This document shows, in pieces, positions 45,600 to 58,347 of a stretch of 64,000 bases of DNA (its first letter is position 1; the number at the start of each line of letters is the position of its first letter). The notes under the pieces are model-generated. The model made no database searches, was not told the origin of the DNA, and saw only the letters and a program-made list of their open reading frames with translations. Location of the stretch: contig JARZZO010000013.1 of assembly GCA_030544215.1 (NCBI GenBank), positions 43,659,196-43,723,195 of the forward strand. Direction: 5' to 3'. The translations under genes and the position numbers were made by a program. Source of the DNA: Zantedeschia hybrid cultivar. Its lineage: Eukaryota; Streptophyta; Magnoliopsida; Alismatales; Araceae.

Positions 45600-48110
45600 A
45601 ACTATCTTGCTCGCTCGGTATGGGGTTCCCTTTTTACACATCAAGTACAACACCTTTTGTTGAATCTAGAGGCACATCAAAGCCCAGACAAAATGATCTA
45701 GGGATTCCCTTTCTACACTAATGTACCCTATGGGATGTTCTACCTGCTGCTAATTTGGTTTCTCCCTCTTATAATAGCTTCCACTTAGTAATGATAGGGC
45801 AGCATTATATCGACCCAAAAGAAAAACTACGAGCAAGACGTGTCCACTGTGATTATTTAGCAGCTCCATCGCCATGCCTTAGGAGAGTGGATCACCTCTG
45901 TGCAATAGAGGAGGGAGTCTTCTTAGTCGTCAGTTACGAATAGGGCTGCTTCTGTTTCTTATAAAATTTATCGAAGATGGAAATGAACAGAAATGAGTAT
46001 TTTCGTTTTTACATTTATTTTTATTTTTAAATCGGATATCAAAAATGAAAACAAAAGTTTTTTTCTATCGGTCATCACTAAAGGACAAAGTTATTTTAAA
46101 TCACTATTGTTATTCACTTCTGATAAATTTTCTTCTAATAATTGAAAATTTTAAATCTAAAAGGTTTTAATTTATGTAAATTTTTGCAATCAATGAACTT
46201 TGAATTTTGAAATCTATTTTACCTGTTGATCTAAATCTATATATGAATCTACCCGGCTTATGAACTTGAAATTATCTTAAATTTAAAAAAAAATTCTCAC
46301 TTCCTATCATGACTTTATTTTTGTTAAATTGCAAAGAAGTATTCTCACCGTCGAATCTGAAAGGGACCCATCTAATAGGTTCAAGTTTTATCTTGTAAAA
46401 TAATATATATAGCATACATAATAATTCGGAAATGAAAACACATTAGCGAGCGGATGCAAAAATAACTATTTCTATTTTTGACTCTTAACTATTGGAGAGA
46501 TTCATTTTATATAACTTAACGGGTGATCTTTGATGAATTTCTGTATCTATTAGTAAAAATGAAAACGAAACAAATAATCAGAACTCTAATATCCATTTGC
46601 AATCCTAATTTTCAACCTAGCTGCGTGGCAACCATCGGAATTCTGTATACGATTAGCAAGTACGTCTTAATCTGCGATTGGAAACTTCCTCCACGAGAGA
46701 TGATCTGCTTCGATCGGGAAAAATTGTCACATCCTGACATAGCTTAGTTTTCTTTATGCGTGGACCGGGTCTGATTAGGACCATCTTAAATTCTCCACAC
46801 CGGCTCAGATTCTTGTTGCCTGTTGGTCTCCATTGAGAGCTTCCCTATGAGCTTTTGTCACTGTGACTCGTGCGTAATCGTACTATTGTTCTGTCCAAAA
46901 AGGAAATTGTACCAGTGAACTCGTTTGTTTGTGGGTCCATCCGATTTGATTCGATTCGATTCTACGTAGCAAGCTTCACGTCGAATGGTGGGAACTGGGA
47001 TGCCTTTTGGTTTTTCTAAAAAAAAGGGGAACTTGGGAACAGATTTTTTGACATGTGGATTCGTACCAAGTAGCAGAGAGTAGAGCATGGCATTTTGAAG
47101 CAAAAGCTGGTCTCGTAGTATTAAAAAAAGCTGATAGTTTGAGCTCAATACAACCATAGACAGAGTGTCCCTTCGGAGATAACATTTTTTTTTTTTAACA
47201 TGGTTGGAGATAACATGGGAGATGCTGCCAAATGTCTTTTGGACATGTACTCATGGCTGAGTGTTTCTTTACATATATCCGTATACATCACGTATTTATA
47301 TGTATATCCTCGACTCTATGAATGACTTATATCTCTAAAAGCTTTAGAAAGATTGCAGTTGTATTTCTTTGTCAAAGTATCATGAGCTCCAACCGAATAT
47401 GTTTGAAAGTTTCCGTAAATTTTGATAAACTTAGGGGGGTACTTGTCAAATTTGATGGATTTAAGAGTATGGATGTAGAATTTTAGTGAATTTAAAAATG
47501 TATATTCAAGCTCTTTCGGTCATATTCGACTAGAATTCATGGTATTTTAATGGAGGGTACAACTACAGCCTTAATAAAGATTTGAAGCATATTTACAACA
47601 ACACACGGGAATTAGGGGTATACATACAAATAAAAAAGTTTATAAAGATATATATACAAAATCTCTTTGCGATTCCTTAGTCTTAAATTAAACATTTATA
47701 TCTGATGCAAATTTGAGATTATGTAGGTGTATGATTATATATTATCAATTTTTATGTTTATGTATTATACGATCCCATTGTAACAGATTAGAAAAATTAA
47801 TTATGGTCTCCATGTCAGAAGTCTGATCATATCCCCTTCCCCCCAAACTCCTCCCAATTTTTTGTAGACAATGAGACATACAATATATAGATTTTTATTT
47901 TCTTTGCTCTCCCTTAACAGGCCGTTAACCCTTAGCCTTTTCTTTTCATCTTATAGTTATAGTTCTTTAACACTTTGTTAATACGTAACATATTAATACT
48001 TTAAGACGTTAACATATTAATGCTTTAGGACATTACACCATATTAATACCTAAGATGTTAACACCCTAGCACTTTTTTACCACACTTCTCTACAATACAT
48101 TAACACTTAG
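45600..48110. other. Intergenic
   Basis: No gene recognised. A GGGCTGT-type dispersed repeat begins at about 45942. Short open frames at 46523-46747 and 46858-47157 match nothing. Confidence 0.4.
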
Positions 48111-48116
48111 CATGTT

Positions 48117-48162
<46 letters not shown>

Positions 48163-48317
48163 AAACGTAGCCTAGACGACTAAGGAGGACACAGGGGAGA
48201 GGAACACCCACGGAGGAACCATGGTTCAAAAAATCACCTGCGAGAGACTTCCGCGGGGTCGAACCTAGGGTCTCCCCGCCACATGCGGGGAGCGATGTCC
48301 GCATTACATGTTAACAT
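48111..48317 (-). mobile_element. Possible SINE with (TA)n tail
   Basis: CATGTTAACAT occurs on both sides (48111-48121 and 48307-48317). Between them, read on the minus strand, is a GC-rich head with a B-box-like GGTTCGACCCC (about 48253-48243), and the element ends in a (TA)n run of about 36 bp. The A box is weak, so the SINE call is tentative. Confidence 0.45.
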
Positions 48318-48548
48318 TTTAAAACTTAACATTCCATACTGATGATAACACATTACATCAGTATGTTATAAGTAATTGCCCTCTTTTCCCCTTAGTAGAT
48401 CTTATATATGGTTAAATTTTGACGACACATTCTCCGATATTTAAAAAAATATCGGAGAGCGTACATTGCAAATGTGTTCCCAACACTACCTCAAATTAAA
48501 AAGCAGAACCATATGCATGCCTAAGAAATAAGAAGAGAACTTTTAGAC
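48318..48548. other. Intergenic
   Basis: Nothing recognised. Confidence 0.4.
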
Positions 48549-48773
48549 ATAATCGACTTAAAGATCTTATGGCTCAGTGGTATTTGACCTTTTTATAAGG
48601 AAGGTTAAGGGTTTAAATCCTACCTCAAGTGGTTGTTCAAGAGGAGAGAAAAATCTTGAGTAGGCCTATTCTCCAGTGCTCTCCGTCGGTGAGTGATAAT
48701 ATATAATGTCGAATTATATACTCTTCTATTAAAGAGCCTTTATAAGTACTTTTAAAAAATAATATTATAATCG
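48549..48773 (+). mobile_element. tRNA-derived SINE with target duplication
   Basis: ATAATCG flanks the element on both sides (48549-48555 and 48767-48773). Inside is a clear A box TGGCTCAGTGG (48570-48580) and B box GGGTTTAAATCC (48609-48620), then a body and an A-rich tail. Same family as 8060-8291. Confidence 0.72.
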
Positions 48774-50027
48774 CCAGCCAACTGAATGTCCCACACCCAC
48801 ATGTGGTGCAACCATTTTAGTCTTCCTACCCATCATTAAAGGCTGTGGAATGTGGATAATTTAAATGTTGTCCGGTCCATATTAACAAATCCAAATGCAC
48901 TCCCTTGTCACTGCCTGCCAGCCTGGTTGGAATGGACCACCTCATCTTGCTCTTTCACATTGTAGCTTTTGGAGGGTGGAACGAGATTATTTAGACTGTT
49001 TTATCGGGATCTCGATACATTTTTAAATTCAACAAAAGGAGGGCAAACGAGTCATTTGTATTTGAAGTGATAGAACTGATCAATCACATCACCTTTTGTT
49101 GAGTCTGGAGTCCATATTCGTTCTTAGTTCCTTGTAAGATGTACCTTATAGAGGCAGTAGTAGCTTCTTAAATTAAATTGAGGACAATTGCTACTCTTAC
49201 ATCCTTAAGATACCTTTTTTAAAGTAGTCTATCACATCAGACCATGAATATGATGGTCCTTCACGTTAATAGTACGGCAGTTCACATTAATAATATTGAC
49301 TACTATTCAGTTTTCAGCGATCCTAATGACATGAAGAAAATATATTAATGAAATAAGCTACAAAGTTGCTTTTTTTCTATTCTCATAGTCTACTAGAGAG
49401 GGAGAGAGAGTATAACTGTTAGGGTATAAATCATGATAGAGGTTTCTGAAAAAAAGAATATTTCTTGGGAAATTTTTTCCTTTTAAACTGCACATCCATT
49501 TCCCCCCCCCCCAAAAAAAAACGTTTCTATGCTTATGAGTTAATTTGTAGGAAAAGTTAAATTCGTGTTGCTTAATGTCAAATTTCAATTAGAGGAAGAG
49601 AGAGATTTACGAAGCGTGGGAAAAGCATTTGATTTTTTTCAGAAAAAAAGCATTTCCCAACTTTATGGGGAAAATTTCAACCAAAAGGAATAAGAAAATT
49701 TCTGGACTATTTATCTTCTTTAATCCATAACTTTAGGAAAAATAAACTTTCTAAACAATACATTTTTTTATCATATTTTCGCAACTCCTAACCTACTCTT
49801 GATGAAGTCGTAGACTGGAAACTTGGGAGACGTCCAGCTGGGGTGCCGAAGAACTGGACCACAACACCAATGTTTAAGTCATCTTGGGCTATGATTCTAG
49901 ATCTCCCTAGCATTTAACTGTGCACCTAATCTTATATGGTTAGGAAAAGAATAGACAGACATACGTACACCCCATTTCAAATTTAAATGTTAATTGATTG
50001 AACATCACGTCAGTTAATAACAGTTCA
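48774..50027. other. Intergenic
   Basis: No gene. A partial copy of the TTTTGTCTGG-type MITE is at about 48985-49115. Confidence 0.4.
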
Positions 50028-50173
50028 ATACATGACGAACCAGTTGGGTAGCTCAGTTGACTTCACTACATGGCCTCTCTTTGAGAGGTGTCCAGTTCAA
50101 ATCAGATTAAGAACCTTAAAAACTCCTCAAGTCGTTTGACTGTCACCTTGTCCAAAAAAATAGAGATACATGA
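50028..50173 (+). mobile_element. Short tRNA-like SINE
   Basis: ATACATGA on both sides (50028-50035 and 50166-50173). A box in 'gggtagctcagttgac', B box in 'ccagttcaaatcag', and an A-rich end 'ccaaaaaaatag'. Total insert about 130 bp. Confidence 0.6.
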
Positions 50174-52473
50174 TGATGTTGACTAGAAGTGTCAAGTAGG
50201 CGGGTCCGTAGGTCAGTCCAACTCAGCCCATATTAAAGGAAATTGAGCTGGCACAAGTTATATAAATTGGGTTGGATTAAATTTAGATTGACATTAGTTA
50301 AATCTGAGTTGAGTTAGACTGAAAATGGACTGACCCAATTTAATTTATTGACTTTTACAATAATTCATACAAAAAATAAAATACTTTTAACAAATCATTT
50401 ATAAATAAGACCAGTCCAATCCAACCTAACTCAACTCACTCATTATTAAATTTGGACTGAATTTGGATTGAACTATTTTAAATTTAAATTAAACTCAAAT
50501 TATCACATAATCCAGTCTAACCCGTCTAATTCACATCCCCAACGTAGACGATTTAACGCTGAGTGACTTCCTATGTCATATAATGAGGGTCCCACACCAC
50601 CTAGACCCCTTCTATTGCAAAATCCCCCAAACCAAGGGTTACAAGAGAATAGGAAGTCTGAATGGACCTCAAATACTTGCGTGTATGTGGCGTTTGTGGC
50701 TTCTCCCCACCTCGTCCGTCTGGTTGCTCCGCCGGAACGTGGGGTGTCGCGGGTGCATGCAGCTTCCATCTCACCTTCGCATGTCAATTTCCGGGGTGGC
50801 TTTTGGGAGATTTGGAAGGACAGATTGGGTGCCCCATTTTGTCGAACACGTCGCGGACAGGGAACTGATGCCCACCCACCCAGCCTGGGCTGGTAGTGCC
50901 CGGCTTCACTTGCTCAGTCTCCATGAGCGATGCGCATCTTGCATGACCCTGTTCGTTTGTAGAAGTGTAGGTAGTTTGGTTTTGCATTTTACCTCAAACC
51001 AAACAACACTTACGGCGGTCTATTAATAAGATTATAAAAGGAAGAAAAGGTGAGCCCCTTTCGGCACGAGTCCTTTGCATAATCTTTCATAGGTTTCAAC
51101 CAAATTTTGACCTATCTTAAATTATGATACGAAGAAATAATGTTATCTCCTTGTTAGGTTTTTACATTTTAGGGAAACAGTAGACTAGTTTGTTCCGTAT
51201 GGACAACGACTTTCAAATGATGAAGGTTCAAATCTCACCTGCAGAGTCCGTATCATTCTCCCAATTTGAGGATAAATCTGCAGAGATTCCGCTTTTTCGG
51301 ACAACTTTTCTGCTCATGTATGACTTTAGCTAGTTCAATTTAATGGAATCTCACCTCCGTTAATATGGTTGAGAGATGTACTAATTTTTTAAAAAGAAAC
51401 AAAAATATACCAGACCGGATGTAAAAGAGCTCTTTGCATAGTCTTGCACAGGTTTCAACCAAATTTTGACCTACCTTAAATGGTGATATGGAGAAATAAT
51501 GTTATCTCCCTACTAGTTGGGTGTGGATTCGGATCGTCTGTTCTATTTTTCCTGTATCATTTGTGTTTCACTCGTTATTATTGGGCCACTTGTACATCTA
51601 TTGTTGTGCAGCTCGTCTAGATTTAGGGTAGATTTTTGGGGGACATTTTTTCATTTTTTTTATTTTTTTGCTCAACTTTTTTTTAAAAAAAGATTAGCGT
51701 TCGATCAAAAATCAGACGGTACGATCAAGTTGCTCGAGTCAGCCTCGGTCCGACTGTATAATTTACCCAAAAAAAATACTTTTTTTTTTATTTTTTACAC
51801 GTAAATTGAGGTTTGTTTCAAAAGATATTTCAAAAAATATATATAAAGTTGAGTCGGAGCCCACCCGAACAATCTAGTTGTACGTCTAATTTTTGATCGG
51901 ACGTTCTAAAAAAAATTTAAAATTTCAAACAAAAAATAAAAAATGCCTCCCTAAATTTAGACTGGTTGTACAACGGCCTTCGATGTGCCATGCATTGCAG
52001 TAAATATCACTCTTTATTATTTGATTGGGTTTCTGTATTTTACTTTACTGACTTGACTAATAGATGGACAAGTGGAACATAAATGGTACAGAAAAAAGTG
52101 GAACAGATGATCCCAATCCGTTGGATGTACTATACAGGGACAAAGAAATCCCCTCTTCAGAATCTCACATGATTACCAACCACTCTTCTCATCCTTCTAG
52201 AGGAAGGTGGATGATGAAGATAACAACTAAATAGCTGCTCCTCCGGAGTCAAGATTCCACATTATGACTCTTTTAGTCACCATTGGATAGGTACAAGAAG
52301 ACTACCGGGGGTGTTAATCATGGAAACCAGATTTGGATGGTGGACTCATGAGATTTTGTTGGGGAAAGACTATGAAAGAGGCTTCATGCATTTAAAGTGG
52401 ATCTTTAAGTAAGATAACATACTTTTAACTTTAGTGCATAATTCAAGTAAGAATAGGAAGATAAACACACATG
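50174..52473. other. Intergenic with GC-rich island and direct repeats
   Basis: About 50560-50960 is GC-rich with overlapping open frames on both strands, but no protein was recognised. It ends beside a single MITE end 'ctcaaaccaaacaac' (about 50993). Two direct repeats of about 85 bp lie at 51073 and 51432 ('ggtttcaaccaaattttgac'). A repeat of AT-rich palindromic type fills about 51520-52010. Confidence 0.4.
51071..51520. repeat. Direct repeat pair, about 360 bp apart
   Basis: Both copies contain 'ggtttcaaccaaattttgac', 'cttaaat..tgatatgg/tacg' and 'agaaataatgttatctcc'. They could be the short LTRs of a TRIM-like element or a dispersed duplication; ends are unclear. Confidence 0.5.
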
Positions 52474-52490
52474 TAGAAAGAAGAGGATTC

Positions 52491-52944
52491 TTTTTTTTGT
52501 TTTTTTGGCAGGGTCCGAAGCTGGGTCTGTACAACTATTTACTAGCGACCGGGGTTCAATCAGAACCCGAGATTTTCCTCCATAGTTGGAGATAATTCCG
52601 GCCGGGTCGAGGGGTCCGCCTAATTAGGCGATAATTCTAAGTTCGCCTGATTTCTGGAGAAGTAATGTACAATTATTTACAAGCGACCGGGGTTCAATCA
52701 GAACTCGAGATTTTTCTCCATAGTTGGAGATAATTCCAGCCGGGTCGAGGGGTCCGCCTAATTAGGCGATAATTCTAAGTTCGCCTGATTTTTGGAGAAG
52801 TAATCCCACAAATCAGGAGATAAATATCCCAACAGCACCGTGGCCATATAACTAGGAGTTTTTTAGGCCCAACTAAGATCGAACCTACAACCTCCCTTTT
52901 GCAAGGAAGGTGGGTGAACCAACTGCACTAGGCAGTTGGTTCCC
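52491..52944 (-). mobile_element. tRNA-derived SINE with internal 138-bp duplication
   Basis: TAGAAAGAAGAGGATTC flanks it exactly (52474-52490 and 52945-52961), a 17-bp target duplication. On the minus strand it begins GGGAACCAACTGCC, then A box TAGTGCAGTTGG and B box GGTTCGATC (about 52886), and it ends in an A-rich tail complementary to 52491-52507. The body contains two near-identical 138-bp units (52529-52666 and 52667-52804). It encodes no protein and would rely on a LINE for movement. Relatives are at 20795-21040 and 54385-54500. Confidence 0.87.
52529..52804. repeat. 138-bp tandem duplication inside the SINE
   Basis: Each unit runs from 'gtacaa.tatttac.agcgac' through 'ccgcctaattaggcgataat' to 'tggagaagtaat'. 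There are only a few differences between units. Confidence 0.93.
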
Positions 52945-52961
52945 TAGAAAGAAGAGGATTC

Positions 52962-54384
52962 TCTCCGTATCACATGTTGATCCTTTGATAAAAATGGCAC
53001 AAACTTTAAGAGGCAACACATTAGATTAGAATGCTTAAAAAAGAGTACTTGATCTGTCGTAATCCGATTAGAGACCATAGAATAGGCGAATTTTTTGTTT
53101 ATCGACTTCAATATAATGATTTGCGATTTTTCATATTTTGAGATTTCAAAAGAAATGGTTATCTAATTTAACAACTTGATCCTTAGAGAAGGAACTCTCA
53201 AGTGTGATAATGAGTTTTGGATAGAAAATAGGTGTAGGAGGAGACACATTGTTCTAAAATTTAACCAAGTTCTTTTAAGCCCGATTTATTTTCGGGATAA
53301 GTGAATAAGACTACTTAATCGGTGTGTTCTCTTTGATGATAACACGTTGGAAAAGAAGAGTAGAGGATCTCAATCCGTAAGGCGACTAATATGGAGATTC
53401 ACATGAATTTTGCTAAAACCCAGAAGTTGCTATAAACCCCAGAAGTTGATCTCAATCACTAAAACAGAGCCGTTAAGCTGATTAAAGCTGAAAGTGGCTA
53501 CAGATGCAGTGTCAAATATGTAGTATTTTAGGACAAAAAGAAGTATTCTTAAGATCTATTTTAGGTAATTGAGATTAAGGGGTGTCAACGGGTCGGAAAC
53601 CGTGTGGCTAGTGGACTATTCATTTCCATATCTGCAAAATAATTTCTGCATCTATTAGTTATTTGATAACTGTCGAGAAAGGTTGTATCCGTAATCGTTT
53701 TTTAATACCGAGATAGAAGCAACTATCAGTACATTATCAGTTAGTTAACGGTCAAAATGAGAAATTATGAAAGTCAAATTTGAAGTGTAAATTTATATGC
53801 ATTGTCTATTTGAAACAAAATATAAACACGAAAAAATAATTATTCCTCAAGATAAACAAATCTGTCAAACTAATGGTCTCTCATCAATAACACAACATAC
53901 GAATAACAGTTCAACAAAATTACAGTAAAATAAAACTTTCTCACTTAAAAGTCCACAGGATCTTTAAAAGGCAAGCAAAAAAATGATAAGAAGTGCAATA
54001 ATTTTAAAATATACTAATGTATATTCACTGATAATAGAGGATAGTGGTTTCGGAAATAAAACTAGATGCTTTCATATCCACTAAGAAACTGGGTTTAAAA
54101 ATCCTACATGTTTTCACGTCTGTTAACTAATCAGAAATAAAATGACTATTTGCAAATCATCTGTTGAGCCAATGAACAGTACGGAAAATCGGATACCATT
54201 CACATCCAAAATGAGATTATGAGAAATAATTTTATACTTTGATCTCTTTTATTTTCAAAATACGTGTAAGTTGCATCAAAGGTTAGTCATTAAAGAAAGA
54301 GATGCCTTGCTAACAATACATGGAAACAATAAAAGGACAAAAAAATCATATATGTTCGTGTACCTTGTTTTTAAAAGGGTGGAT
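52962..54384. other. Intergenic
   Basis: No gene. 'aaggggtgtcaacgggtcgg' at about 53578 is a GGGCTGT/GGGTGTCA-type dispersed repeat start. Confidence 0.4.
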
Positions 54385-54500
54385 CTAGATTTTCGTCTAA
54401 TTGGACAGAATTATCGACCAGCTCATAATTATCTCTAACTTTGGAGGATCTCAAACTTTGCCCATGATCACCTGTAAATATTTGTATCGGCTCAAACAAA
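54385..54500 (+). mobile_element. SINE relic (3' part)
   Basis: Shares order and phrases with the complement of the SINE body at 52529-52666: 'tctaattggacagaattatc', 'aattatctctaactttggag', 'cctgtaaatatttgta'. The head is lost or too diverged. Confidence 0.5.
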
Positions 54501-57500
54501 AGGCTCAATTAATAGGACAATTACACAAATATACAAGGGATTAGGGTTCAATCTCGAATAAAATCTGATATTCTCTCTCATTTTTTAGAGTAAATTCCAT
54601 GCTACCTGACATTTCTGATTAATAACCCATCTGTTTTTTTTTTAGGAGCTTTCTTCTCCTGATTTTCGAAATTTCTCTGGTAGATTCAGAGGTTTCTACT
54701 AGGCTACGGCTCTTCTCTTTTCCCCAGATCGATTTCTTCCCCTTAGATCTGCCATGTCCACTTGTTTTTTTCTTGGTGTATTCTGCTTGATCCCCCACCC
54801 AATTTATTTGAACACCTTGCCCTCAGCCCCCTCGTCCATATGGCATGCGATCTCTTCTTGTCTCTTTGCAGGTTGAAGTTTTCACAAGGGTTGGTGAAGA
54901 GGGCTGGGGTTGGTGAAGAAGGCGAGCTAGTACTTTTTCCGGCGGCTCTTGTACCGACGCTTGAAGTTTCCATCTGTCTATTTTCTCTAGACTTGATGAT
55001 GTACTTCTAGGTCTCAATATGTTCGTTCAAAATCTTATCCTTTTTGTTTCTTTCATCCATCTACCTCAACATCATCCTCGTTTCTGGAATATATTTTTGT
55101 ATGTGTTTCTTTCTTTGCAAGTAAAAAACAATAAGACAGCTCCATAAAATTTAGGAATTATTACATATATTCTCCTATAAACTAATTTATTTGTATATAT
55201 ATATATATATGAAATACTCCCGAAAACCTCGTAAGCATTAGGATTATATTTTTTTGTCAAAATGATGTGAACTGAATACCCAATATACCAAAAGGATTCT
55301 AGCACGTGTACTCTTAAATTCATTATAACTTTACATATATGATCCAGACTTTATCGGAATTTACAGAATTTCTTTTGCATATTTTGTTGGAATTCACAAC
55401 ATTTTGACAAGGGGTACAACTGCAATGCTTCTGAGGTTTTCAGGGGCGTCTCATACAATATATGGGAGTGAGGGGTATATATATAATTCACTAACTTAAA
55501 AAATCCTAAAAATCAAACAATGTCTAAATACGAGTGAGTCCCAGAAAGCATATTTGAACAAAAGAGATAATCCAGAAAATGTTGAGGTATGTGTTTCCTC
55601 CCAATAGGAAGTCCACCCTGCCTGTATGATAAGAGTAATAAGAGTAAAGTTTGCTGCACCTACACTCTCTAACGGTGTTTTTATTTTAAAAAAAAGTTTA
55701 GGTGAGTCCTAACATGGCCTATCTGTCCTTTCAATCTGATCTTCGATCGGACTATTCAAAAATATGAAAAATAAAAGATCAAGCCTAAATATATGAAAAA
55801 TAAAAAATAAAGTCCAAATAAATAGTTAAAACAAGCAGTCATCTGATTGAAGATTGAATTGTATAGACAAATATTTGAATTAGGTCAAAAATCATTTTGA
55901 ATATATATATACATAAACTTGGCTAAGATGAAAGATAACATTCTATAATACTTTGTGAATGTTCTGTTCCCTACGTATTACGTTAAAGAAAAGGATTTCT
56001 AAAATGGTAAACGGATAGAAATATATTGTAAAGAGCAAAGTGTAGAATCATTTTTGGGAGGCATACTAATACGATTGGAATTGCTTTGAATGAGCAGGTG
56101 GAGGCTGGCATGCAAGATAACAAGGAAAGTAGTTCCACAGGAAATTAGGGGAGATGACTACAAAACAGACCAAATTTGGAATTTCTAAAGTTGAACGAAG
56201 GAAAATGGTTTGGGCATTAAAAAGATAAAAGATATTTGAAATATTGTCATGGGCCTGTGAAACAAGAGTACATGCACACGGATAGCCTTATTTTATAAAT
56301 AAAATGTGCAATTTTTTGCTTATACATATGAAGAATATCACTATACTTTCCATCGCTCTCTTTGTCAAGAGACATTAGATCTTTTGATCAGACACTTCTA
56401 TGAAAGTCATTTATAGCGTAATCTTTTTTCAACTAATACATTTAAAACAAAGTATCTAATGAAGCAATGGGATGAACTCCTAATAAAAATAATAAATAGT
56501 GTGTTAAAAATTCTGACGACGAGACTCCAAAGTGGAGATTTATATGCCACGTACATAAATATAAAAAAGATGCATTCAATGGGCATGACTCCCAAAGGTT
56601 GCATCAGAGACCAATTTGCTGGTTCCTTTAGGTGCACGACCTAAGTTTTTATGGTGCAATGTTAAAAATTTGAAATTTTTTTTTATTTGATTGCAACCAT
56701 GTTTGAGGATAGGCCGCTTTATATCTCAACTATATATCTTGAATTGAAGGCAGTATGGGAGAAACTTTTAGCGACGACGAAATAATCAGGTTGTGATAAA
56801 ATTAATTAGAGGGTAACTCCTTAACTACAGTTAAGATCATTCTAAATCAATTAAATTATTCCTAGAAAGCAACATCTCTATTAGTATATATCAGAATCAT
56901 TCTCTCAAGACCGGGTTCAAGGATTACAAAATTTCTTGCAGATTGTGACACTCTTGGTAGGGAGTACTTCTCCAACATCTGAGTGCAACCAAGTGTTCAT
57001 AATTTTCTCACATGCCTTATGACAGCCAATAAAGAATGCTCACACTACACTTTCCATCAAGACAATGTTCCAACAAGTATGTAAACAAAATAAAAGAGAT
57101 AGAGAGAGAGAAAGATACATATTCTAAACCCTTAATAGAGACTAATGCACACTGGTCTACTCAACTCTAGAAAATTATTAAATTAAGTTTCCATAGCCCC
57201 ACACTACAAGTAAGGATGCAAACAAGTCGAATTCCGTACAGATTCAAGGTAAGTCCGTGATAATTATCTGTTATATTATTTGTCTATTAATTGACCTATA
57301 AATTAATAATTAATTAGATAATTACATTAATTGACCTAGAAACTAATAGTTGACCAGATAATTAAATTCTTACTGCATCATACGCATGCCATTAGAAAGA
57401 AATTCACATCCATTTACTTATCTGCCATTTATTATTTTAAAAAGACTATCCATCATAATACTTTGCTTTCTATCATCTTTTGGTCATACTCATCGGAAGT

Positions 57501-57700
57501 CATTTGATCACTTTATCATATCATAAAACTCTCGTCAAATATAATAGTTATAAGAAAAATTGTGTCAGAAAGTAAGATTAACATCAAATGATCAAGTTAT
57601 TCTCCGTTAATAAGATAAAGAGAGTGATAAGAAGTATGAAATAATAATATTTTTGTAATTAAATTATCAATTATCATTTGCATCCACACCCACAAGAGGA
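54501..57700. other. Intergenic
   Basis: No gene recognised; (TA)n at about 55194-55210. Open frames at 54743-55017 have mixed composition but no family resemblance. Confidence 0.4.
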
Positions 57701-58347
57701 TATCAACGGTCAATTTGTCCAGGGGACAGCTAGGGGGGTCCCAACTTGGCATGCCCCACCACACCCAGAGGAACCCGGGTGGTCACTTGCTCCTTTCTTT
57801 CTCCCCTTTTTCCCCAAAAAAGTGGATGATATTATTCTCCACACCACGTCTTAAAATTCCCATCCAAACTTCCTCTCTCCTCTTTCTTCTTCCTCCCACC
57901 TCCCTCGTTGGCTCCACCTGCGCCGCCCCCCCGGGGAGGCGCCCTCCTCCCCCTCGAACCAGACACATACCAGAAGAAGCAGAACGAGGAGGAGGAGGAG
58001 GCAGGCTATGGAGGGGTGAAGCCTTATTCCCAGTACTGCACCCCCACGTGCTCCGGCCGTTAAAGGAGCTCGCTTTCCGTGCTTTTATAGGCAGAGAGAG
58101 GACGATTCCGCCATCGCAGCTCCCTGCTGTGGGTACCTTTCCAGGCAGATCTTTTCTCTCTGTCAGGAGGCTTGGCTTCGTACGCGGGCATCTGGGTTTC
58201 TTCGCGGGGAGCTTGTGGTCGGGTTCTCGAGACGCGGAGCCCCTCGAATGCGCCTATTTTAGCTGCCTGCGGCGGTGCTGGTTCTGCGGAAAGGTGTAAT
58301 CTTTGGTGGGCTCGATCGAATTGGGAGGATCTTGGCGGAGGGAGGAG
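57701..58347 (+). promoter_or_regulatory. SnRK2 promoter and 5' leader
   Basis: GC content rises sharply toward the start codon. An ABRE/G-box CCACGTGC lies at 58044-58051, and an ACGT core in 'caccacgtctta' at about 57842. Such sites would fit ABA or stress regulation, which is inference. The pyrimidine-rich stretch 57780-57910 may be near the transcription start. The overlapping open frames are not genes. Confidence 0.5.

Noticed and set aside
46858..47157. 99-codon minus-strand frame
   Set aside because: No domain, AT-rich, no splice or promoter context; probably chance.
51071..51520. Small LTR retrotransposon (TRIM) formed by two direct repeats
   Set aside because: No TG/CA ends, primer-binding site or target duplication could be shown, so it is listed only as a direct repeat.
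57715..58299. 194-codon plus-strand frame upstream of SnRK2
   Set aside because: Lies in the GC-rich promoter/leader, has no recognisable domain, and starts at a weak codon.
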